Positions 9,433 through 16,899 of a DNA stretch of 64,000 nucleotides are shown here, piece by piece. The stretch is from an uncultured Bacteroidales bacterium (GTDB lineage: Bacteria > Bacteroidota > Bacteroidia > Bacteroidales > Muribaculaceae), in the NCBI GenBank assembly GCA_900542185.1, contig UQMZ01000001.1:62001-126000 (forward strand), read 5' to 3'. Positions within the stretch are counted from its first letter, which is position 1. Every line of letters starts with the position of its first letter. The notes beneath the pieces were generated by a model. That model saw only the letters and a program-made list of their open reading frames with translations, had not been told where the DNA came from and searched no databases. The position numbers and the translations under genes are program-made.

Positions 9433-11003
9433 TTTACGATGTACTTTAAAGTTATTATTTTGTTTTTGGATTTTCCTTGGATTACGAACATTCCGTTGCC
9501 CAAGCCGGGATTAAGGGTCATAGAGTCGCTTTCGCATGTGAACGACGACAGGGTACGGCCGGAAATGTCGTAGATTGTGAAGAGATATCCCGAGCAGTCT
9601 CGGAGGAGGATGGTTCCGTCGGAGGTGACGTTGAGAACCGGAGCAGAAGTCACGATGTCGCCTACTGCGCCCGGATTATCGGGATTGTCAGGATTGTCAG
9701 GATTGTCGGGATCATCGGGATTGTCGGGATCGTCCGGAATGTTCGCCTTCTCGATGTATGTCAGGTTGTCGGTGCTGTAATCGGGTTGGATGCCTGCGGG
9801 GGTGCATGTCAGAATGATTATTGCACGGGGGTTTATAAACGAGCCTCCCGACACTTTGTAAATCTCGGGTTCGTTGCGATAGTCGGCATAGATGTCCCAG
9901 GAACCGGTCACCATGTTGTGGTCATTCTCATTGATGGCCCCGTCGACGTTTGCGTCATAGCTTATGGACACGATCCTGCCGTTGTCGTAAGTCACATGGA
10001 AAGCCTTGTCGCCGTTCAGCACGTTTGTGATCATGGTGTTGACGGTGTCGTCCCAGCCGCCGCTCCAGCGATAGCCGGCTACGAGATTGTCGGGCTGTTT
10101 GCCGTCGTTGAATTTTATTACAAGCGCGGCATATTTCTCGCCTTCGCCGGCCCAATACTTGATCTTGTCGAAATCCACAGAGAGCACTTCGGGTTCAGGC
10201 TCGGTCATAGTCTCGCCGTAATCGGCCATGACATAGTCGAGATTTGCGCTGGGTTCTGGCGCCTCGCCCATCTGGGTCATATCGGGAACGTAGTTCCAGA
10301 GATTGACGCTGCCGGGTGTCAGCTGAGCCGACGACATGCCGAGGCCTGAATAAGAGGCGTCCGACAGTTCTTGGCCTTCTGAGCCGAGCCAGAAGCTCCA
10401 GTAACCGCTATACCATCCGGCTTGCCAATGTAGATCCTGGTCGTCCTTATGTTCGGCGTTCAGCTGCCAAAAATCGTAGTCGTATGCAGGATATCCGTAT
10501 CGGCGTGCGTTGAGGGGATGCTCGATGATGCCGGTAGTCTTCGAGGCATTGATGGCGGCCTGTATCAGCTGCGGAGTATCGTAGCCGGGAGCCGATGTCT
10601 GGCCCATCATCGTATTGGGCTCGAAGTATCCGAACGATACTTGGCCGTCGATGGCCGCGCTCTGGAAATCATATTCCAGATAATCGAGGAACTTGCGTCC
10701 GGTGCTGAGACCCACTCCGTCAAGAGTGCTTCCCATCGATCCGGTGTACTGCACCAAGGCCGACAGCGAGCGGCTTGCGGCTGCCACGCCGCGCAGCATG
10801 TCCTCACCCGAGGCCGTGCCGTCCCAGCGATAGCCCCACACGTAGGCCACATCGTCCTTGCCGTCGTTGAACTGAATCACCAACGCAGCCTGATTAAGGC
10901 CTGAGCCTGCCCAATGACGGATCTTGCCGAAGTCCACGGTCTCCGACCGGGTCGTCAGCGCAGCCGTCAGTAAAAGCATCGTTGATAGTAATGTTTTCTT
11001 CAT
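9429..11003 (-). CDS. Secreted protein with two Trp/Gly-rich domains and T9SS-type tail
   Basis: A 524-residue exported protein (signal peptide about 1-20, then ETVDFGKIRHWAG). It contains two copies of the domain also seen in both neighbours: residues about 22-250 (WAGSGLNQAALVIQFNDG, GYRWDG, then YDYDFW and WQAGWYSGYWSFW) and about 276-415 (VDFDKIKYWAGEG, AALVIKFNDGK, GYRWSGG). A linker of alternating DNP and DDP units follows (9673-9737). The last 70 residues resemble a type IX sorting domain (FTIYDISGRTLSSF ... KNKIITLKYIVK). The gene is 10 bases behind the upstream gene and overlaps the next by four bases, so it is translationally coupled in the B12 operon. I cannot name the domain. A role in cobamide capture is inferred only from regulation and neighbours. 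Confidence 0.72.
   Translation of the reverse strand: MKKTLLSTMLLLTAALTTRSETVDFGKIRHWAGSGLNQAALVIQFNDGKDDVAYVWGYRWDGTASGEDMLRGVAAASRSLSALVQYTGSMGSTLDGVGLSTGRKFLDYLEYDFQSAAIDGQVSFGYFEPNTMMGQTSAPGYDTPQLIQAAINASKTTGIIEHPLNARRYGYPAYDYDFWQLNAEHKDDQDLHWQAGWYSGYWSFWLGSEGQELSDASYSGLGMSSAQLTPGSVNLWNYVPDMTQMGEAPEPSANLDYVMADYGETMTEPEPEVLSVDFDKIKYWAGEGEKYAALVIKFNDGKQPDNLVAGYRWSGGWDDTVNTMITNVLNGDKAFHVTYDNGRIVSISYDANVDGAINENDHNMVTGSWDIYADYRNEPEIYKVSGGSFINPRAIIILTCTPAGIQPDYSTDNLTYIEKANIPDDPDNPDDPDNPDNPDNPDNPGAVGDIVTSAPVLNVTSDGTILLRDCSGYLFTIYDISGRTLSSFTCESDSMTLNPGLGNGMFVIQGKSKNKIITLKYIVK
9673..9737 (-). repeat. Tandem 9-bp repeat coding an Asp-Asn-Pro linker
   Basis: About seven tandem copies of a 9-bp unit (ATTGTCAGG/ATCGTCGGG-like on the top strand) encode a proline-rich DNP/DDP linker between the second Trp/Gly domain and the C-terminal sorting domain of the 524-residue protein. 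Such coding minisatellites can change copy number by slippage without a frameshift. Confidence 0.85.
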
Positions 11004-11013
11004 ATTATGTGTA

Positions 11014-11994
11014 TTAAGGAGTAGTTGATGAAGGATTTGAAATATATACCGTACGGCATCTGCCGTCGCGTCCCCGTTCTATGTATATGCCGGGGGCTGA
11101 GAGAGTCGCTACGGGGCGCCCGTCAAGGCTGAAATATCGCGGAGCGTCTTCGGGAAGTTCGATCGTGGGGATCGAACTTGAATTTTCGCCCACATATTCC
11201 AATGGACGCAGGGGACGCGAGGCGCCGGAATATCCGTCCACAGGGTCGCGCCACGCGGGATAATTATCGTGGCGATTGAAGTTCAGCACCAGGAAGTCGC
11301 CGTCGGCAAGTGTAAGACGGTCGTACGCCATGCCGGTGTATTTCATCAGTGCCACGTCGTCGGTGCCGGTCCATATCACCCAGTTGCCGGTGTTCCATCC
11401 GGCGTTCCAGTGCCTGTAGGGTGCTATGTCGCGCACCACCCAGTAGTCGTAGTCATAACTTGGCATTCCGAAGGAGAGGGCGTTGATGGGATGCTCTACC
11501 ACATGATTGCTCTTCTGCGCCGCGTTGATAGCCGAGCGGCACAGATTCACGGTGTCATCGCCGGGTCCCGTGAGATTACCCTGCGCGTCGGTGGCGAAAT
11601 AGTTGAACGGTATGGTGAGGTCCTCCCGCGCGGAGTCGAAGTCGAACCAGAGGTTTCGAAGCACGTCGCATCCGATGCCGAACCCGATGCCCCCCAGACA
11701 GAAGCGTTCGGGCGTAGACGAGGTGCGTTGCTCCAGCAAGCATAGTGTCGAGTCCGATGCGCAGAGGCTTCTCAACGCATCGCGACATGTGGTGTCGCCG
11801 CTCCATCTGAAGCCGAACACATAGATGCAGTCGGCCACGCCGTCGTTGAACTGAATGCCGATGGCGGCGCGGTTCGGTCCTTGTCCCGACCAGCGGGCAA
11901 TGCGGTCCCATTCCAACCGCGAGGCGACGGCCGGAAGAGTCATGGCCATGAAGGCCAGCAATGCCATTGCTATATGTCGGAAACTATGGTTCAT
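11014..11994 (-). CDS. Secreted Trp/Gly-rich domain protein with short T9SS-like tail
   Basis: A 326-residue exported protein: signal peptide about 1-24 (ending PAVAS), then one copy of the operon's shared domain, residues about 27-270 (RIARWSGQGPNRAAIGIQFN, FGFRWSG, PSYDYDYW, WNAGWNTGNWVIW). The C-terminus has YFSLDGRPVATLSAPGIYIE, the turn typical of type IX sorting tails, followed by a short basic extension. This is the simplest member of the family here and may be the best one for working out the domain's function. It starts one base after the stop of the PKD-like lipoprotein, so it is co-translated with btuB and btuG. I cannot assign a biochemical activity. Confidence 0.7.
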   Translation of the reverse strand: MNHSFRHIAMALLAFMAMTLPAVASRLEWDRIARWSGQGPNRAAIGIQFNDGVADCIYVFGFRWSGDTTCRDALRSLCASDSTLCLLEQRTSSTPERFCLGGIGFGIGCDVLRNLWFDFDSAREDLTIPFNYFATDAQGNLTGPGDDTVNLCRSAINAAQKSNHVVEHPINALSFGMPSYDYDYWVVRDIAPYRHWNAGWNTGNWVIWTGTDDVALMKYTGMAYDRLTLADGDFLVLNFNRHDNYPAWRDPVDGYSGASRPLRPLEYVGENSSSIPTIELPEDAPRYFSLDGRPVATLSAPGIYIERGRDGRCRTVYISNPSSTTP

Positions 11995-11995
11995 G

Positions 11996-13231
11996 TCAAC
12001 GTCTGTCGGTTAATGGGGCATCGGGGATTATGGTGGCGGGGTCGGGAATGTTGAGGTCCTGGCCGCGGCATATTTCGGTGGAGGTCTCGCCGAGCCATCC
12101 GCAATATTGGTTGAGTCCTGTGTACACGCGCACGAAATCCACGCCCGGCAGATGCACAGGGTTGCCGTCGGCGTCCACGGCCCGGTCGATGTCAAACGAG
12201 TTGAGGTCGGCGAAATCGTTGGGGTGATTGTCGACATATCCCCAGTCGTAGCTGTAAAGGATATAGTAAGTGCCCATGCCGCTGGTGTCTACGGCATTAG
12301 GGGCAAGACGGGTGCCGGTGAATGTCAGTTCATCCGTATCGACCCATTTCGGATAGTATTCCTGAACGTGGAAGGAATTTTTAGGCATATAGCCGGTGTT
12401 GCCCTCCGAGTCAAACCAGGGAATATAATAGAGGTCGGTAAGATAGGGATAATCATTATCGGGAACAGGCTGCCGGTCACGTTCCGGGCGGCGGTACGTC
12501 AGCGTGTAATTATGGATTGTCTCCGGCTTATGGTATTCGCTGCCGGCCAACTCGTACCACGGATCGTCGGGGATGCCGTTCATGTTCACGTCATAGCTCA
12601 CCATGACGATGCCCGGCTCGGCCGAACCTCCCTTCTCGTCGGGGTTCAACAGCTCGTAGAAGGCGTTGCCCCAGATGCGGAAATCCTTCTTGCCCGGTTC
12701 GTTTACCACTGTATGGTCGAAGCCGAAAGTGACGTAGCCGCCATATCCGCCTAATGAAATCATCACGTCGTTCTTGCCTGATATCGATTCCTCGCATTTC
12801 TGCAGGATGTCGGCGTATGTGTCGCCCTCCTCATACTGGGGCATCTCGTTGACGAACTGGCCCGGAGCCGGACAATACTCGTACACCTTCGTAATCCAGG
12901 GACTGTATTCCACCTCCTCGTGCATCACCGTGACGGTAAACTCATGGTGATAGGGAGTGTCATCGTCAATGATGTCGAAAGTCATGCGATACAGTCCCTC
13001 CTCGGCCTCCATGAAGATATATTCGGAATCAGTAGACACTTCTGTAGTGACGCCGTCAGGAGAGGTGAGGGTCCACTTATACTCGCGGCCGGTGTATGCC
13101 GATTCAAGTTTCAGCTTCTTCATCCGGTACACATAGTAATCGTCATCTATGCCCAAGTTCACCATCTGGACATCGTGCGTGCAGGACGTGAAGAACAACG
13201 CCGCGAATATGAAATATAGAATCTTATTCAT
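11996..13231 (-). CDS. PKD-like surface lipoprotein of the B12 operon
   Basis: A 411-residue lipoprotein; the ATG at 13231 is preferred to the GTG at 13240 because it gives a clean signal peptide (NKILYFIFAALFFTSC, lipid-bearing Cys17) and because it overlaps the btuG stop in the compact form ATGAATAA. Residues about 20-110 look like an Ig/PKD fold (YKWTLTSPDG ... GLYRMTFDI). The larger second part (about 115-400) contains MISLGGYGGYVTFGFDH, GNAFYE, DVNMNGIPDDPWYELAGSEY and a terminal segment with GLNQYCGWLGETSTEI. To my knowledge similar cell surface proteins accompany B12 transport loci of Bacteroides. Function is unproven; it is probably an accessory at the outer face of BtuB/BtuG, perhaps comparable in role to BtuH-type B12 binders. 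Confidence 0.72.
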   Translation of the reverse strand: MNKILYFIFAALFFTSCTHDVQMVNLGIDDDYYVYRMKKLKLESAYTGREYKWTLTSPDGVTTEVSTDSEYIFMEAEEGLYRMTFDIIDDDTPYHHEFTVTVMHEEVEYSPWITKVYEYCPAPGQFVNEMPQYEEGDTYADILQKCEESISGKNDVMISLGGYGGYVTFGFDHTVVNEPGKKDFRIWGNAFYELLNPDEKGGSAEPGIVMVSYDVNMNGIPDDPWYELAGSEYHKPETIHNYTLTYRRPERDRQPVPDNDYPYLTDLYYIPWFDSEGNTGYMPKNSFHVQEYYPKWVDTDELTFTGTRLAPNAVDTSGMGTYYILYSYDWGYVDNHPNDFADLNSFDIDRAVDADGNPVHLPGVDFVRVYTGLNQYCGWLGETSTEICRGQDLNIPDPATIIPDAPLTDRR

Positions 13232-14393
13232 GGTCCTCACGTTTTAGGAATGTGATGTGGGCGGGGATGTCGCCGGTGCGTACGCTCCATTTCCTGCGGC
13301 CCAGGAGGTCGAAGCAGTAGAGTGTGCCCGACGACACATAGTTCTTGGCGTCCGTCACCAGGATATCGCCTGTCTCGGGATGCACGGCGATGCCGTAAGG
13401 AATCGTAATCTCCTTCTCCGTGCCGTCGGTTATGAAGTTGTGGGAAACGAGACGCTTGGTACGTACGTCGACTATGCCATAGGTGATGGTATTGGACTGG
13501 GTGTAGTTGTTCCACTCGGTGGAATAGAAATAGAGGGAGTCTCCGCGAATGGCCATGTTCGACACTCCGAAGGGGAGGGTGTCGGTAACTATCATCTGGT
13601 TGTAGCCCCGGCGTTTGTCAAGGACATACATGCGCGATGGCCGGCTCTGATAGTCGCCGCGCGACGTGACCCACAGCTTGTTGTACCGGTCCTTCTTGAG
13701 ACGGTGCAGGTTGATGCCTACCGGAATCTGCTGCACCTGCTTGAAGTCCACCATCTGAATCACCGACACCGTATTGTCGTAGTTCGGGACTCGGTATCCG
13801 CCGGAATTGGCCACATACATATAATCGTCGACAATTTCCATTTCCTCCGGCTGATAGCCTACCGATACCTTCCTGGTGACTTTCAGCGATGTCGTATCGA
13901 CCTCGTACACGGCTCCCTTCGGGGCGTCGGGGTCAATCAGCACCGGCCCTACATACGAGCTGACGTATGCCTTGTCACGGTAGAATCGCACGTAACGGCA
14001 GTTCGGGATGTCCACCTGGCCTAAGCGCGTGCCGGTGCGGCTGTCAAGCACCTCCACCTTGTGCGAGCAGTTCACCACCACATATAGCTTCGAACCGTAT
14101 ATGCCTATGTCATTGCCTACGTCGCCAAGCTCCTTGATTACGTTAGGATTGCGCTCGGCGTAGAAGTTGCGGGCGTACAGACCGGTGAAATAGTCGAAAT
14201 AGTCGAGCGTGCATTTATTGGACCCCATGTTGCCCTCGTTCACTAAGTAAAAGCCGCGGATGGATGTGTCGGAGTCCGGCACATCGTTGATGATGTCGTA
14301 TTCCGTCGGCACCACCAGTTCGTCGTGGCGGCATCCGGCAAGGAACAACGTCATTGATAAGGTTATGGTATATGTTATGGATTTCATTCTCAT
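13224..14393 (-). CDS. btuG: BtuG, cobalamin-binding surface lipoprotein
   Basis: A 389-residue lipoprotein (lipobox FLAGC, Cys21) with a seven-bladed beta-propeller of the YncE/DUF5074 type. The first blade begins IRGFYLVNEGNMGSNKCTL, and later blades have repeated turn motifs such as KLYVVVN, YMYVANSGGY and KLWVTSRGDY. In Bacteroides, BtuG sits as a lid on the TonB-dependent receptor BtuB and binds cobalamin extremely tightly at the cell surface, passing it to the receptor. Here it lies directly after btuB with an ATGA overlap, downstream of a cobalamin riboswitch, exactly the arrangement known for this pair. The size and order support a complete gene. The start at 14393 gives the overlap; a second ATG at 14387 is possible. 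Confidence 0.9.
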   Translation of the reverse strand: MRMKSITYTITLSMTLFLAGCRHDELVVPTEYDIINDVPDSDTSIRGFYLVNEGNMGSNKCTLDYFDYFTGLYARNFYAERNPNVIKELGDVGNDIGIYGSKLYVVVNCSHKVEVLDSRTGTRLGQVDIPNCRYVRFYRDKAYVSSYVGPVLIDPDAPKGAVYEVDTTSLKVTRKVSVGYQPEEMEIVDDYMYVANSGGYRVPNYDNTVSVIQMVDFKQVQQIPVGINLHRLKKDRYNKLWVTSRGDYQSRPSRMYVLDKRRGYNQMIVTDTLPFGVSNMAIRGDSLYFYSTEWNNYTQSNTITYGIVDVRTKRLVSHNFITDGTEKEITIPYGIAVHPETGDILVTDAKNYVSSGTLYCFDLLGRRKWSVRTGDIPAHITFLKREDHE

Positions 14394-16396
14394 ATTTCTG
14401 CCACGATAGTAAATCTGAAGTTGCGCTTGGGCATCGGATAGTTGATGATCACGTCATAGTCCTGGCTGAGCAGGTTGTTTATCTCGGCCATGGCGCGCAG
14501 GGACACTTTCTTGATTTTCAAATCTTTGCTTATGGATACGTCGGAGGTGTACCACGGCTGCGTGTAGTTGTACCTGATGTTTTCCTGCTGGTTGTAGCGT
14601 TCGCCCACATAAATCCAGGAATAGTTCAGGTTCCATCCGTGCCACGAGGCGTTGAACACGCATGCGCCCGAGTTGCGCGGTATGTAGGGAATCTGGTCAC
14701 GGTAATAGTTGTCGGATGGGTCGGTGACGTCGATGGCGCGCTGGAACGTGTATTGGGCGCGCAGAGTCAGCATCAGGTCGCTTACCGGATTGACCGTCAC
14801 AAGCGCGGTGACGTCCACGCCCTTGATGCGGACACGGCCGAGGTTGAGCATGGTCCAGCGGAACTGCTGCCCTTTGGGGTATGCCACGATCTTGTCACGC
14901 ACCGTATTGTAATAGACATCGGCGCCGATGCGGATGGTGTTGACCACGCCACGGCGCACACGGTCGTACAGTATGCCGGCGTTGTACTGCGTCACATGCT
15001 CGGGATTTAGCTTGGAGTTGCCCATGTCGGCATAGTAAAGGTCGTTGAACGTAGGCATCCGGAACGACTTCTTGTAGAAGGCCCTGATGGAAAAATCGGG
15101 CGAGCGGAGCGGATAGCCGGAAACGAATACGGCGGGGGTGAACACGTGCTTGTCCTTGGGTGATTCCTGGCCTTTGAGCCGATCGTGGATGAATGTGCCT
15201 AAGGCGCTGGCCTGGAGTTTGAAGCGTGGCAGGTTGATGGCCGTGGCGCCGCTGACGAAATGCGAGAACCGGTCCGGCTTGGCGAATCCGTACATGTCGG
15301 CTTTCAGGTCGTTCCACATAAAGTCATAGCTCAGCGACACGTGCCACCAGTCAAAAATCGAGTATTGGTTAGCGGTAGAGAAATAAATCTCCTTCTGGCG
15401 ATACAGGTTGTCAATCTTCACCTGCTTGTCGTCGTTGTTGACATAATGGGTTCTGTAAGAGGCATATTTTAGGTTGTTAAGTGTTATGAATCGTCCGAAA
15501 TCGCCTCGGTAACGTCCCTGAGCGAAAGAGTTTGTGTCCCAGATGCGTTCGCCTCGCCGCCACACGTTGTTGACGATTGCCCCGGGGACGCCACGTTCCG
15601 AATTGTAGTTATAGACCTTGAAATTCCAGTCACCCTTCTTGATGGTGCCGTTCAGGTTGAGTTCAAGTCGGGTGGCGTTGATGTCGCCGTTCTGGCGTAC
15701 AGCCGTTGTGTCGTAGGCAAGCTCTCCGGCCGGGTTGACGCGGCGGTATCTGAATTTGTATTTGCCGCTGGAATTCAGCCATTCGGCGCTGAAGGAGGCG
15801 TTGACGTTGCGGCCGAGGCGTATCTCGGCGAGAACAGAGGGATTTATCAGGTCAAATGAACCGAAGCGTATAGCGGCACGGGCGTGATAGTTCTCGCCCT
15901 CCTCGAAGTGAGGGGTCCGGGTATGGATGTAGATGGTGCCGGCGGAACCGAAATCCTTGGCAGGCTGCAGTATCTGGCTTTTCTGGCCGTTGTAGAGTGA
16001 CAGCGACTCGATGTTGTCGAGCGAGAACTGCCCGAGGTCTATCTGACCGTTCTGGGCGTTGCCGAGCTCCACGCCGTCGTACACCACGCCGGTGTGGTTG
16101 GTGCCCATGCTGCGGATGTTTACGGTCTTGATTCCGCCCACGCCTCCGTAGTCTTTCACCTGTACGCCGGCGAAGTAACGCAGGGCGTCGGCTATGCTGT
16201 TGCTGTTGAGGCGCTGTAGCTCATCGCCCTGCAGTGTCTGTACGGGAATCACGTCCTCCGATTTGTTCCGGGCCGTAACAACAAGTTCCTGCAGGTTGCG
16301 GCCTGTGGTGTCGGGGCGTTGCGGGCGCTCTACAGCGTATGCGGGCACCGTTGCGGTACTCGTCAGGAAAAGTATTATAGACGTTTTTAAAGTCAT
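14390..16396 (-). CDS. btuB: BtuB, TonB-dependent cobalamin receptor
   Basis: A 668-residue outer membrane receptor. After the signal peptide (about 1-21) there is a TonB-box-like region followed by a plug domain (about 35-150, with LQELVVTAR and the segment GIKTVNIRSMGTNHTGVVYDG), then a 22-strand barrel ending in an aromatic-rich last strand (KRNFRFTIVAEI). It lacks the N-terminal carboxypeptidase-like domain of SusC proteins and has the size of vitamin B12 receptors. Specificity comes mainly from the cobalamin riboswitch immediately upstream and from btuG immediately downstream. It imports cobamides with energy from TonB-ExbBD. It is the first gene of the long operon that runs down to 1409. 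Confidence 0.9.
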   Translation of the reverse strand: MTLKTSIILFLTSTATVPAYAVERPQRPDTTGRNLQELVVTARNKSEDVIPVQTLQGDELQRLNSNSIADALRYFAGVQVKDYGGVGGIKTVNIRSMGTNHTGVVYDGVELGNAQNGQIDLGQFSLDNIESLSLYNGQKSQILQPAKDFGSAGTIYIHTRTPHFEEGENYHARAAIRFGSFDLINPSVLAEIRLGRNVNASFSAEWLNSSGKYKFRYRRVNPAGELAYDTTAVRQNGDINATRLELNLNGTIKKGDWNFKVYNYNSERGVPGAIVNNVWRRGERIWDTNSFAQGRYRGDFGRFITLNNLKYASYRTHYVNNDDKQVKIDNLYRQKEIYFSTANQYSIFDWWHVSLSYDFMWNDLKADMYGFAKPDRFSHFVSGATAINLPRFKLQASALGTFIHDRLKGQESPKDKHVFTPAVFVSGYPLRSPDFSIRAFYKKSFRMPTFNDLYYADMGNSKLNPEHVTQYNAGILYDRVRRGVVNTIRIGADVYYNTVRDKIVAYPKGQQFRWTMLNLGRVRIKGVDVTALVTVNPVSDLMLTLRAQYTFQRAIDVTDPSDNYYRDQIPYIPRNSGACVFNASWHGWNLNYSWIYVGERYNQQENIRYNYTQPWYTSDVSISKDLKIKKVSLRAMAEINNLLSQDYDVIINYPMPKRNFRFTIVAEI

Positions 16397-16483
16397 GCCT
16401 GTCTGTCAGTTCCGTTATGACGGCAGCGGGGCATGGCATGAACCGGACCTCGATCAGCATCGAGTTCCGAGATGTGCGGAGCC

Positions 16484-16525
16484 AAAAAATCCCGTCGGCC
16501 GTACGTATGTACGCGCAGACGGGAT
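16484..16525 (-). terminator. Intrinsic terminator between the B12 aptamer and btuB
   Basis: On the minus strand the arms ATCCCGTC (16518-16525) and GACGGGAT (16489-16496) enclose an inner stem (CGTAC/GTACG around a four-base loop) and are followed at once by a run of T residues. It lies after the riboswitch aptamer and before the btuB start, so it is the likely expression platform: premature termination when cobalamin is bound. Confidence 0.75.
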
Positions 16526-16587
16526 GTAACAAGCATTTTATCAGGAAATCCGTAGCCCATAGTCCCGCAGGCGCGTGTATATATCGC

Positions 16588-16826
16588 AATGGCAGGTCTT
16601 CTGACTTATTCCTGCGTGTCGCGCCTTCTCGGAGACCGGCTCCAATGGCTTCTGCGACCGCGTATGAATCCTGTCTGAAATTCAGGATTCGTGGAACTTA
16701 CAGCAGCGGGTACTGTTCCGGACTCTCACCGGATTCCCTATTTTGAAGTTGTTTAAGCAACTCCATTCCATTCCCTGACGAAACGTCGCGGCTCACTCTT
16801 GAGCCAGGGAATACCATTTGCGACTG
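16588..16826 (-). promoter_or_regulatory. Cobalamin (AdoCbl-type) riboswitch
   Basis: On the minus strand the conserved core is present in order: GGGAATCCGGTGAGAGTCCG near 16738, then GGAACAGTACCCGCTGCTGT, then GCAGAAGCCATTGG, and finally the B12 box AAGTCAGAAGACCTGCC (16591-16607). These are the invariant blocks of the cobalamin riboswitch family. It precedes btuB and would shut off the whole operon when intracellular cobalamin is sufficient. Outer limits are approximate. Confidence 0.95.
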
Positions 16827-16857
16827 CAAAGATAATACATATTTTCGCGTTTTGCAA
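16827..16857 (-). promoter_or_regulatory. Promoter of the B12 operon
   Basis: TATCTTTG (minus strand, 16827-16834) fits the Bacteroidota -7 consensus TAnnTTTG, and TTGC at 16854-16857 lies 19 bases upstream in the place of the -33 TTTG element. Transcription would begin just before the riboswitch aptamer. Confidence 0.7.
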
Positions 16858-16899
16858 TTAAATCAGCAAAACATTTGACAGATAAGGACAGATAAGGAA

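Noticed and set aside
9673..9737. CRISPR-like short repeats
   Set aside because: Units are 9 bp, contiguous, without spacers, and code for a DNP linker in a clear reading frame.
16221..16589. A 122-codon minus-strand frame between the riboswitch and btuB
   Set aside because: It overlaps btuB in another frame and runs through the terminator hairpin; its translation has no domain.
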